Positions 12,400 to 23,800 of a stretch of DNA of 64,000 bases are shown here, piece by piece. Positions within the stretch are counted from its first letter, which is position 1, and each line of letters opens with the position of its first letter. The position numbers and the translations under genes were made by a program. The DNA is from Prinia subflava (taxonomy: Eukaryota; Chordata; Aves; Passeriformes; Cisticolidae): NCBI RefSeq assembly GCF_021018805.1, contig NC_086251.1, forward strand, positions 16,535,098-16,599,097, read 5' to 3'. The notes beneath the pieces were generated by a model. The model was not told where the DNA came from. It was given only the letters and a program-made list of their open reading frames with translations, and made no database searches.

Positions 12400-14952
12400 A
12401 GTTGGGAGAAGATATCTGTCTGCGGGCTCCCAGCAGGGTGGGAAGGGCAGAGGAGATTTGAATCAGAAAGAGGAAAAGATACTTTTCCAGGGGAGTGCGG
12501 GGGAAGAAATCCAGAAGCCAATTTCCTTTTGTACTTCAACAATGATCATTCATTATTCTCTAAGGGTTAACCTTGCCTGGAAAGCCCATGGGAGGAAGTG
12601 TACACTGGTTGGTTGCAGGGACCGGATAGAATGACTTAATAGAACATGTTTTCTTTTCTAGCCCTGATTCTCATGATTTTGTAATAAGCCAACCTTGAAT
12701 CAGCTAGCAAAATTTCCCTTCTATATTCTCTAACACTTCTCCAAATTCACCCTCGTGCTTCTGGAATGACCTGAAATTTCACATTCTCCCCCAACACGCA
12801 GAGAAAGCTGCTGACTTCACTCCTCTGCCTAGGAGACAATGCTGTGCTTCTCACACCTCTGCTTCAGCCCTGAGCAGTTTCTACCTCAACCCAGCTGATG
12901 TTCCATATGAGCATATGAGCACTGGAAACTCTTTTTTCTTACTTTTGTTCATCTGTGTATGAAGTAATATAATCCCATGGTGGCATGTTGATGCATGTAG
13001 AAGAGAAAAACAAAACACTTAATCCTAGCCAGATGAAAGGAAGGGAAAAAACAAAACAATAATCATGAGTTCTTCCACACTCCTGCTTGGTAAATTTTCC
13101 TTCTGAAGCCAGCTGTTTGACAGATGGCTTTAAAACTGAAGTTGTGTTCACTACTCTTAGATAGGCTGATGTTCTCATTCTGTTTGTTCTTTTTTGGCTT
13201 GGAAAACTGCAGAGACAACTGGATGGAAGTCACTGTTCTTCAGGTTCACAACTTCATTGTCCAGCAAAAAACCTACTGCAGTGACACAGGGTATACTGAG
13301 GATAGAACTGGCTAGATGTGAAAGCAAATTAGGATGGAGAGGATAGGCAAGTCTGGACAGGGCTTTTTTGATTGCCTTTCCTGCTCTTGCAATGACCACA
13401 AGCTTAACTTTTGTATGGTGGGAGTTCAGTGGGAACAAAGATTTCTGTCACCCTCAAAAATTATGTCATTCTGTGAGATCAGTAGGTTGTGGGGTTTTTC
13501 CCAGTATCTCTTCATACTCCCTCCAGCCCCCACCCCCTTCCCCCCTCCCCTCGCTTCCTGTCATGTGAAAGAGAGAATTTCTAAACCTCCAAACATTTTT
13601 CAAGCCAGCAAATCTAGTTATATCAGTTACTATACTTTATTTCAATAATTCCAGGATGTTCTGCTTTGGTCTTGGAACCTAAACTCAGCAGGGTCCCAGG
13701 CAGTGTCAGTCTCTCTTCTCTACCCCTTCCATCACTCCCATGCAATTGGTCAGGCTCCTTACCTTCTTCATGGCCTCCTCCCATTCCCAAAAGTCCTCCT
13801 AGCAGCTGGAGCAACCCCACAATTCTGGCTGAAGGGACAGCTAACCTTAACCATCCATAATACCACTGACAGCTGCCTGCTCTTTCCTGCTCTCGGAGGC
13901 TGCTCTGCTCCACATGCCAGTGTCTGTGGTTCACCTGAGGAGATCACCAGCTGCTCAAGGTAGGAACATCATCTTCATATGTATGCTCAACACACCATGA
14001 AGGTGCAAGGGGCTGGCCCCAGGCATAAGAATCCTTTAGATTCATATTTCTACTGACCATGGTAAGGTGAACCATCGCTTGGGTAACAGTAAAAGAAGGG
14101 GACTAAGAAGAGAAAAGGTGATTCTATCACTGGGTCTGGCTTCTCTCTCCAACCTGACATTCAATCCTGAACAAGCACCTTTCTGAATCTGATGCATCTT
14201 CTCTAGCTTTCTAGCCTTTTCAGGGTAAGGACAATTACTTTGTGTTTGCATGTCACCTGTGCTACCCAAAAGGCAGTTCTGGGTCAGTAAAGGTCATTGT
14301 AGGACTAGCACTCATTACAGAGACAGAAGGGACAGAGAGCAGGAGGAGGGAAAAATGGCACACATAGTGAGTGTCTGTGGGATTAAGAACACACAAGGGT
14401 GGAGAATAATGGAAAAGATATGGTGGAAAGCTCTGTCAGCACAGCCTGAATGGGTCTGTTTGCACAGTGTCATACAGGGACAGATAAGAACTGCTGTATT
14501 GCAAGCCAGCAGTATTCACTGCCCTCCAAGGAAAGACAACACCTGGTATGATGGACGACTGCAGATCTGACACCCCTCTGGCTTTCACTGGACACACAAT
14601 TTCATAAACTGCAATATATTTTTAATTTATTGGCCACTGGAATCAAGAAGACACTGAAGTGAGCCATCCCACACCCACACATTTTCATTACATTTCCATA
14701 CTCTTGTTCCAAAAGTCTCTCATAACTACAGGGAAAGAAACTGCAAATCTCTGCAAGAATATTATATGACAGTCACAGAGTTATGACACAAGACATGTTC
14801 CTAGATGGCACTTATCACACTTTTAAACTCATCCTCAGTACTAATAGACAACCTATTTTCTTGCTTGTGTGCTCTGACAGAGCAAACACAGAGCAACCCT
14901 GATCAGTGAATCCTGGTTTTCCTTCAGTTGACCCACGTACAGTTTACTGGAT

Positions 14953-14990
14953 GAAAGTCTATTGCAAAGTAATAGAAAGTCTATTGCAAA
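14953..14990 (+). repeat. 16-bp direct repeat, 22-bp period
   Basis: GAAAGTCTATTGCAAA occurs at 14953-14968 and again at 14975-14990 without change, separated by GTAATA. It lies 60 bp upstream of the tRNA-CR1 SINE but is not its target-site duplication, which would flank the element. Confidence 0.7.
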
Positions 14991-15050
14991 AGTTACATGG
15001 GATCAGCTGTGCTTAAAAGCTTTGTGAAAGAAGTGTATTTTCCAGGAAAT

Positions 15051-15193
15051 GCCTGAGATTAGCTCGGTTGGTGAGAGCATGGTGTTAATAATGCCAAGGT
15101 TGTAGGTTCGATCCCCATATGGGCCATTCACTTAAGAGTTGGACTCAATGATCCTTGTGGGTCCCTTCCAACTTGGAATGTTCTGTGATTCTG
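15051..15193 (+). mobile_element. tRNA-Ile/CR1 composite SINE (TguSINE1-like)
   Basis: Two parts are visible. The head at about 15051-15126 resembles a tRNA-Ile gene. It has an A-box-like TTAGCTCGGTTGGTGAGAGC at 15059-15078, an anticodon loop that keeps AAT (TTAATAA), a B box GGTTCGATCCC near 15106-15116, and an end resembling the tRNA acceptor strand (GGGCCA). The second part, about 15127-15193, matches the 3' end of CR1 LINEs: GGACTCAATGATCC, then CCTTCCAACTTGGAATG, then a terminal TTCTGTGATTCTG. A pol III tRNA head on a CR1 tail lets the element use CR1 reverse transcriptase. This architecture is known from passerine SINEs such as TguSINE1. The copy carries scattered substitutions against a tRNA-Ile consensus, so it is probably an old fixed insertion. 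The subfamily name is from memory; the structure is directly visible. Confidence 0.85.
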
Positions 15194-16105
15194 AAAGGTG
15201 AGACGAAGGTTCTTTAGCATGCAAAGGATTTGCTCCAAAGCCCACTGAAGCTGCTGGAAGGACTTAGGTTGATTCCAACGGTCTTTGGACCAGAACCAAG
15301 GGGGAAGTACTGGCGCCAGTCAATAGAGGGTAACATAAAAGAAGGCACAGAAAGTAAAATCCAAATTTATATACAGCAGGAGAAGCCCTAGCCATGCTGC
15401 AAATTGTTAAAAGATACCATTATGGATCTGTTGTGTAAATGGCGAACAGTGGTGAAATGTCCCTGATCCAAACCTTGTCCATCACACCATGATCCATACA
15501 GTGATACTACAAGTCACAGAACATGGTCCTCAACCAGGAGGTAAGAAACTATGCCTCATAAGAAGGAAAAACATCTCCAGTGTCTGAGATGGTGTCTCTG
15601 CCGAGATAGCCAGTGTACACCAGCTGGTATGTTTTTCATCTGTTGTACTACACTGACATACTCATTTATTACAGACCACTGCCATCAGATGCCAACAGCT
15701 GCAGCTCATCGGCCTACGGTTGTTTCTGATGAAGTGCTTTTTAGATCAGAATATGCCAATCTGTCAAAACCAAGACTTTTGATGGGGCGAGAGAGTTCAA
15801 CCAACTCCCTCCAGTTTTGAATTCCACTTTTGTCTTTAAAATTAAACCACTGGTAATAAAAGAATAAAGCACAAAGCAGAAGTCAATATTGAAATCAAAT
15901 GTTTTAGCTGATGTTAGAGGAAAAGGATTCAGAACTTGGGTTTTCATTTTGCAAAAATTTTCAAAATTCTGGCTGTTGGCCCAAGTTTTAAACCCAGGTT
16001 CGGTTAAAAAAAAATCCTGAAAATGTTCACAGGATAGGAAAGCCATTTCCTGCCAACTCTATATTGGCTTACAGTTCTGACGCATGCAAGCTGGATTTGA
16101 ATTAG

Positions 16106-16165
16106 CAGATTAGGCCCAGATCCAAAAAGGGACCTAGGTACTTAAAGTGGGACTGAGGTATGCGA
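16106..16165 (+). repeat. Half-copy of the same ancient palindromic repeat
   Basis: ATTAGGCCCAGATCCAAAAA followed by GGGACCTAGGTACTTAAAG resembles the left arm of the repeat also seen at 26968-27048 (GGCCCAGATCC, AAAGG, then a TAGGTACTTAA block). The right arm is not recognisable downstream. The first 18 positions of the two copies agree at about 14 sites by hand alignment. Confidence 0.4.
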
Positions 16166-16564
16166 GGCTCAGACAAAGGTCCTCCTCAGTCCCTGGAAAC
16201 CACCGAGTTTTCAAAATTAGTAATTCTGCTTTGAAGAATGCCTGAAAGCACCTCAGCTTTGACATGCAGTTCCATGCCCACCTCCCCTCTTCACCTTCAT
16301 CAATACCTCCCCAGGATCTCCTGGAGCATGGCTACCAAAGCCAGGGCCCTTCAAACATGCAACGGCAACTCCACTTTCCTCCAAAACACCAAAACACAAA
16401 CAGAGGAAGAGGTGGTACCACCTTATCATACAATAGCTCAGTGCTTGGAGCACACACCCAGGGCAGAGCTGGTTCCCCCAGCTCATGAAGACTCAGCCCT
16501 GCACTGCAGAGGTTGCCCTGGCCAGAGCCCTCCCTCTTCTTCCCCCTGCACTTCAGTTGCATAC

Positions 16565-16617
16565 AAAAAAAAAAAAAATCTATATCTATCTATATCTATC
16601 TATCTATCTATCTATCT
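16565..16617 (+). repeat. A run followed by TATC microsatellite
   Basis: Fourteen A residues (16565-16578) are followed by imperfect then perfect TATC/TCTA units to 16617. The array puts a repeated YLSIS-like stretch into the plus-strand frame across 16238-17071, one reason to distrust that frame as coding. Confidence 0.9.
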
Positions 16618-16619
16618 TG

Positions 16620-19600
16620 GCCCTGGTTTCCTCTGTCAAGTTTTGTATAAATACCTGATTTTGCTATTTTCAATGTGTAAATATATAAAACACTCTGAGG
16701 AAAACAAGCCTAAAAGCCATATGCTTTTGTCTTCAAAAGAGTCTTTTGGATTTAAGGCATCCCCTTGTCCTCAGCATCGCCTTTTCCTATCTCGGGCATC
16801 TTCACAATCAGCACTAGCCTGTTTCCTCCTTCCCCACATTTTGTGGGTCAGGATGAGGCTCTGGTTCCCACCCCTTGCACTCTATGGCACACACAGGGTC
16901 GGTTCAGCTCTATCACTTGGTGGGAGGACACAGCCTGCTCTCAGGCCTCAGAGGAGTGCAGCCCCACTGTGCTGTTATTCCTGCCTGTGCATTACAGAGC
17001 AGGGAATTAGGCTTTCTTGTTTACATTTTCTCTTTTCTCTTTCACCCCCTCCTTTTTTCCCCCCTTCTTAATAAAGAATGTTTTTAAAAACAAGTGCCTG
17101 CATTTGAGCTCCTGCGAACTCCAGTTTCCTTGGAGAAAAGTTTGTCCTCTTTAACTTAAAGAATTTCTGAAACATATAGGAAAGGAATTTCATAAACTGC
17201 TCATTGAAAAACATTCCATACATTCCCCTCTCATCCAGAGACACCCGTGTGTGGTCTCCGACAAGGTCAGGTTTGGGGCTACGTAACGGGGACAAAGATT
17301 CCAGCGCTCAGAAAACAAGAGATACCACAGACCATGGGACGGGGGGGAAAGGACCTCGTGACTCCCATTGCTGGAGGCCGGGAGACCACCGGAAAGCCAA
17401 CAGACAGTAAACACTGTGCGTTATCCCAGGGAGCAAAATCCCAGCGCGAACCTCCCGCGTGTCTGCTGGGAGAGTGACATCAGGCTCTGCAAGGAATGGA
17501 AAGGGGAGAGGGGGGAACACAAAGAAAAGAAGACATAAAGAGAAAAAACAGTGTTTGCCACTTATTATTTAATCTAGGAAGGTGAAGACAATGAAGGAGG
17601 TCCTTGAGAGGCAGCTTGGATGGCTGTTGCAATGGTAGATAGAGTGGTGGGAAGAGCACCCCGGGTTTAGATCGCCTCCCCTCTGTTTTGAAATCAGGGA
17701 GGCATGTTTGCCAGCTCTGCCATCCCTTGGGGTACTCTGAAGCTCTAGGAATGAGCACTCTGCACATCTTCAGTTTACACTGTTTGCAGAAACCATAACG
17801 TTATTTCCAAACCAAGTACTCTGAAACATGCCAAAGGCACCATTCCTAATCCACTACGATGGACATGACTCACGGCAGGTCTTAAAACAAAATTACCCAA
17901 AGTGAGGAAAAAAAAGCATCAGGGAAATAGTCTCTTGGAGAAAGTTCTTCTCCAGTACCTGATGAAATGTCACAAGATGTGTTTTATTACAAAACTTTCC
18001 ACTGAAGTCTACATGCTAGAATTGATTTCTCAGTTTAGATCTACTGGAAACATGTCTATTCACTGGAGATCTTTGAGAAAGTCCCCTGCATAAATAAGTC
18101 TGAACTGGAAACCTTCTTTTTGTGGACTTTGGAAAGCAAGGCCACACCTGGACTATCATTCATGTTGCCCTGCTTATCCTGTATCACCATTCACATTAGC
18201 ATAGATTATGCACCACCACTGGCACTGCAAAGTGCGGTTGTTTCAATTTCGTGAGGAATTGCTGGTATTTAGAGCTCACTAGTGACAACATCCACTCAAT
18301 GCAATCAGGATCCAAAGCTTTTCATCTGCTCCTTGTGTCACTCCTGCAGTTAAGCAAATCCTTCATCGTCAAGCAGTCACCAGTACATTAGAAAGATTTG
18401 AACCTAGGCTGTTCTTGCTTGGACTTGGCTCCATTCATGAGCAGGGGGAAAAAATAACTTCAACTGAAGATGTCAGACCTTCAGTCACCTTTACAAAAGT
18501 TTCAAATTGCATTAAACTGACCACAAACAACAGCCTGTCTAGATTTCTGTAGCAAACCACAAGGAATGAAAAATGGCTGACAATATGCACTCTTGACATT
18601 ACAGTTGCTTAACTCCTTAAATCTGGGATCCTGAGTCAGGAAAAAAAAAGTGCAAGGCATAATTAGAAATACCCAACTTCGTCTTGTGCATCATCCTAAA
18701 TGGATGAAATGGCTGGCACAAATAGAGCTCTGCTAGCAAAGCACAACAGATTGTCTGCACTGCTGCTGCTGCTGAAGGTTGTCTCTGCTCTCCTGTTTGT
18801 TCTCTCCTCGCTCTTTATAAATTCAATCCAGATATTAACAATATCCATTAGCTTCTCCAGAAGATTATCTCAGCTTTAGTGACTGGAATGCAGGGATTAG
18901 AAAAAAAAAAATCAGTTTTGTTTTTAATAAAAGTATATGTTGATTTAAAGTGATGGCTTTTAACATCTGTTGTGCAAGTCTTTGTGGTAATAACCCTCAG
19001 AGATTGTTGGAGAGAGAGATCATTTAGTAGGTAATAAACATCAGTGATTTCATTAATGAAATATTCTAGCATAGACATTACAAACGAGAAGAAGCAAGGC
19101 TTCCACCTGCCCAATTATTTCATTGCTGAGGCTGAAACTGGCTGCTGCTGGCGGGGCAGGGGAAGTCCTGATACCTCCTTCCCCAACTGTAGGTACAGCT
19201 ATGTCCAGGCATGTGCAGTGGAAGAAGAGCTGCCTCGGGGCCTATCAGGAAGCTTCTGACTATCAACATGCGAGGCACAGATTTCGAAATGCCTTACCAA
19301 TAAGGGCTTGTCCTTAGTTCCTGACATTGCTGCAACCCAGCTGACAACTCTTTCTTGGAGCACTGGACGCCTTTAGCTGGAAAATGGTGACACAGATTGA
19401 GCAGGGAGTACGGGAAGTTGATGGGTCACTCAAGTGAATCCAAAGAACTACAGTTCCTGGCAGAAGAGGTGAAAACCTTCTGTAGGAATCTTTTCATCTT
19501 CCTCCGCAGGGAGAGGTTTTGAATGCAATTTCCAGCCAAACTCAAAATTTCTTCTGGAAGTCTTTACTGATCATGTGTGTGAATGTGGAGGGGAGATCCT

Positions 19601-22010
19601 TTGGAGACCAGCTTTACAAACAACAACAACAACAAAGCTGAAAGCTTCAAAGACAAAAAGATCATGGAGTAGAACACGGAACTTCGTTCCTGTCTTGTAG
19701 AGAGCCAGAAAAAAAACTGAATGATGGGGAAATGCCCTTGCCCATATGAGGACCCAGGGCCCCCATCCATCCAGAACATATTCTGGTGCCTGTTCACAGC
19801 AGTTGTTCTTTCCCTGCACAGCAAAGGGTATGAGGGAGAACAGTGTGCCTTTGGATATTAGCTTATCATGTGGCCTTAGGCACAAAGAGGAAAAGTGAGT
19901 TTTCTCCCTTCTCTTCCCTTTATCAGCTAGTCAGCAGTTCCTGTCCTACCTGAGATACAAGCCCCCCAAGGGAGTGTTCAATCCCATTTCTGAACCCTGC
20001 CCCCTCCTCAGTGAGGAGAAAGGTGACCCAAAGTCCCCTTCCTCCAGCCTTGACGCTACCACAGAGGCCAGTCCTGGCCAGGTAGGCTCTACACAGTGTG
20101 GAGAAGCTCAGTGCTCCCCTGGAAAAAGCACATGTAGGTAATGGGATTTTGACCACAGCGTGCTGAAGCAAAAGCATCTGAACCGGTGTCCTCCCCTGGG
20201 GCTTTGCGGTGAGCTTAGGAAATCCCTTCTGAGCTGTGCTGAGGGATCTCTTTGAGACTTCTTGGCTTCCTGCAGCCTTTTCCTCCCTTGTCAGACAGCT
20301 AAGAGGAAACTGCTGATGCTGGCTCCCCGCAAGATATCAACTGCTTTCTATTATTTGGAGGCACAGGTTCCCCCAGTTCTTGGTGATCAGGGCTTAACCC
20401 AGGGCTCTCTACAAACCTCCTGTGGTGCACAGGAAAGAGGTGGTTGTGTCTGCAGGCAGAAGGATCACCTGCATGGATCTGCTGGCCTCTGTGGTCCCTC
20501 TGTCTGTGGTCTCCAGCCAGAAGGATACTGATCTTCACTGGGAATAAAGAGCACCAGTGAAGATTAATGAAAACAAAATAGTGTGGTTGAAACCAAGTAA
20601 ATGGAAAGTAAATGGCTTCCAAGTAAGCCTTGGAAAGACAAGATGATTTAGACATTTTCAGATGAGCTAACAGGCCAGCCCAAAGACAGCATTTTCTTGA
20701 TCTGGAAAATGAAGCAAAAATTACAATTCCTGTGACTTCTCTGGAATTACAGCTTTAGTTCAGTTTTACCTGTTACTTAGCACAAGATTAGCATGTGCCA
20801 CCCCATTTTCTCCCAGTGAAGACAAAGCCAGCTTTTGTCATCAAGGTTACAGGAGAGGAAGGGATGAGAAAGAAAAGGAGAGAAGGATTGTTCATTTTCT
20901 GTATTTAATAAGATCTGACAAACTGACAGTTGTCCCAGCCATTAAGGAAACCATTACCCAATGTGTTTCATGCAGTGGATCAGTTACCCTTTTGTCACAC
21001 AGTATTCAGAAAGAACAGACTGTCCCTGAACTTGGAGGTGGGTGTATTGAGGCCATATCTACATTGCACGGCAGACTCGTGCCATGCTGTTGCCTGAGGT
21101 CATTGCCACCAGAGGCATCCAGGAGAGAGGATATGATTGAGGACTAACCCACGTGCACAGGTTTCCTTCCCATGAACACTAGGACATGTGTAGGAGAAGA
21201 TGGTTTGTGCCCTGAAGAAAAGTCAGGGAGCTGAGGCACAGTCACACATCCTCCAGTTAAGAGAGACTTATCTGGATGCATCATTTACATGCAGGAGTTT
21301 CTTGAGGACCATTGATGACCTTACCTCCCTGTCCTAGTCAAGTTCTGGACATCCTAGATGGTCCCACAGAGAAACCATGGCTCTGCTGTGATGTTTTCCA
21401 CTTTTTATGAAAAGGGACTTTTAGCTCACATTAACAAATGGAAATATTCTTTATCCATCAAAGCCAGATCCATTTGAGGATAGAGTTAGTGTTATCCATA
21501 AAGCTGTCAAGAAATTTTCACAGGTTTTATCAGGTTTTCTGAACTGAACAAATCACTCCTGAATGTTTTTGGAAATCCTCGTTTTTCTGTCTGACTAAAG
21601 GGAGTTTTCACATTTCAAGATGTGGGAGAAAACTGCCACTACTTTCAACAGCAAAAATCAATGTTTGTTAAAAGACACAATTTTGTTAGATCATAAAACT
21701 TTTTTGATTCTCTCTAGAAGACTTTACCATTATTTAGGCATCTAGACCATAAATGAAATATTGGTAAATATAAAAAAGATTATTTTATTTGCAACTACTT
21801 CTGCCAGGAGCTAACAGCAAGGGCAGCCTTTGCCATGGATGCTGTTGCTACTCAAGCCCTTGTTGTTCCTGTACTTGGTGGCATGGGAAGCAGTGGTACA
21901 CAATTTAAAGAGATCTGCCAATTTAATAAACCATTGAGAGCAGACACTGGAATGCAATATTTCATCACCCAAATCCCCAAGCTGCAAGCAAGCTACTGAT
22001 TTTCTTTCTT
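16620..22010. other. No gene recognised
   Basis: Mostly unique sequence. AATAAA occurs at 17071-17076 after a pyrimidine-rich stretch and could act as a polyadenylation signal, but no upstream exon is identifiable. Frames are 60-118 codons, overlapping, with no domains. Confidence 0.55.
18759..18774 (+). repeat. Short CTG trinucleotide repeat
   Basis: Five perfect CTG units. This is too short to be called an expansion. There is no coding frame around it. Confidence 0.7.
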
Positions 22011-22040
22011 GATATCCATATATCAAGATATATGGATATC
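22011..22040. repeat. Perfect hairpin, 12-bp arms
   Basis: The arms GATATCCATATA (22011-22022) and TATATGGATATC (22029-22040) are exact complements with a 6-nt loop TCAAGA. A second, overlapping fold is possible using TTGATAT (22009-22015) and ATATCAA (22020-22026). The arms are AT-rich. It lies in unique sequence with no T run or gene end nearby, so it is not a transcription terminator in any obvious sense. It could be a cruciform or a remnant of a palindromic repeat. Confidence 0.7.
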
Positions 22041-23683
22041 TTTGTTCCTGTCCTCAGAGGAACGAGGGTCCCTCGGTCCCCTGACCAAGGGATAGCTGTA
22101 GACACTCCATCCAAGCAAAGGAGGTTGCAAGAGACAATGCCCATTGCCTCAGCCGCCCAAAGTCTTGGCCTTCACCCTTGGCAGCAAGGAATCCACATCC
22201 ATCACAGACTGCAGAGAGGAAAGGGGACCGGGACAGTGAGGTGAAATAGTGACAAAGCTATTTGTCCCAAAGGGAGGCACAACGAGAAAAACCTTTCGCT
22301 CTTCCTCAGGGACTGTCTAAAGCACTTTGATCCAATCATGGCTGTAATGAGAAGGATGTCTCAGCTGTCCCTAAGCACACATCACCACTGGTGCTGGTGG
22401 ACTAAGATACCCAGGGACCCAGACCACAAAAGAGAGAAGTAACCTCAGCAAACAGAAATTGAGGAGGACATCCAGTTTTGCTGCTTCTTTTATCTCTTCT
22501 TAACAGCCTAATTGGAGTGTAATGAATTTAGGGTTGGTGCTCGCTGCCAAGCTCGCTTCTTTGATGTGTTTTTGGCCTCTGTGCTACAAAAATGCAATGG
22601 GAACCAAAACCAAGATATTACACCTCCATAAAGTGTCTCTGGGTTTACCATGAGATTCCAATGCCTGTGCCAAGTGACCAAAGCCACTAACAGGCCGCTG
22701 CTCGCCAAGATGTTTGGGTAATGAATAAGAAGCAGAGAGAGATGCCACTGTGAATCAGGGTGAGGAATGCACACTAATGGCAATAGAGGTGGATCCCGGG
22801 CTGTAATGTGGAACAGAAGAGTGCTGTGGTCATGCTTCTCTGTGGCTGCAGCTTGCAGGAGCAGCTGGTGATGCCTGAAGGCCCATGGCAGGCGAGGAGG
22901 ATTTTAGGACGTAGGTGGAGTACCACTGTACAGGGACAGAATGGCACAACACCATGAGCTGCTCATGCTGCCAACAACCAGGTCACCCTCAGGCCAAGGG
23001 TCTTTCCCCACCCCATTTTAACCCTTCCTGCCTTAGCTCCTGCAGACACATCTCTTTCCCACATGAGCCTACCATGCTTTGCTTGGGTCTCAGCAGGGCA
23101 TGCCCACGGGCAAAGAGTGGCCACTACATGACAGGTGAGCGTCCAACACACAGTGCATGCTCAAGAGGCCACTGCCCCCCACTGCCCCCCACACACCCTG
23201 TCAGGGTGACCATCCCACAGTGGGGACAGCAGAGTCAGCAGGCTGTGCATGCAAGCAGCAGACAAAACTTGGAAAGGTGTCCTTGGGGAATATCCAACCC
23301 TGCAGAGAAGAGAGGGAACCCAACCACCTCACTTAGATCCTCCAAGTGAATGACAACCTGTCCTTGGAGCACACATGAAAAACCTGGTGATGCTTACCAA
23401 TTAAAATGTCCAAGGGTCCCAAATAAAATTTTCTCTTACAGACAAATAAAAAAATTATGAAAGTTTGGTTCTGCATTAGGTATGGATGTTCTCTGTTTCT
23501 GTTCAAACACCAACTAAACAAGCCCATGGTAGATGAATGCATCTATTCCAAAAATCACAGCCCAAAGGAAAATCCAACTGCTTATCTGTTTCCCTGTCTG
23601 CAGTGATCTTTCTCATGATAAAAAATTATGTGCCTCCTTGGAAAAATCGTGGCCAATGACAGTTTGTGTACTTGCAGAATATT

Positions 23684-23800
23684 CAGGGCTAAATTCCCAG
23701 CCTATTTAAATCAATACAGCTATATCCATTTTAGGGAAGCTATCCCCAATTGACAGATCCTGGGAACCTGGCCCTGAATCTCTCTCTGACTCAAACAGCC
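23684..23800. repeat. Possible ancient amniote repeat
   Basis: CAGGGCTAAATTCCCAGCCT then ATTTAAATCAATACAGCTAT at the left, and GAACCTGGCCCTGAATCTC at the right, look like the decayed ends of an old repeat whose ends read GGGCTAAATTC and GAATTTGGCCC. The ends are weakly complementary (GGGCTAAATTC against GAACCTGGCCC). This rests on memory only. Confidence 0.3.

Larger units (their letters stand above)
10881..15050. other. No gene recognised
   Basis: Unique sequence between the old LINE remnant and the SINE. It holds the T/G tract at 12.34 kb and a C-rich pyrimidine stretch near 13520-13555 (CCCACCCCCTTCCCCCCTCC). No coding frame exceeds about 115 codons and none looks conserved. Confidence 0.6.

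Noticed and set aside
15051..15126. A functional tRNA-Ile gene
   Set aside because: The tRNA part is mutated, continues directly into a CR1 tail, and lacks a pol III T-run terminator right after the acceptor stem. It is a SINE head.
16238..17071. A 277-codon open frame
   Set aside because: It crosses an A run and the TATC microsatellite, changes character on either side, and overlaps several other open frames. No domain.
17071..17076. A polyadenylation signal marking a gene end
   Set aside because: AATAAA alone is frequent in AT-rich DNA, and no upstream exon or clear downstream GT-rich element supports it.
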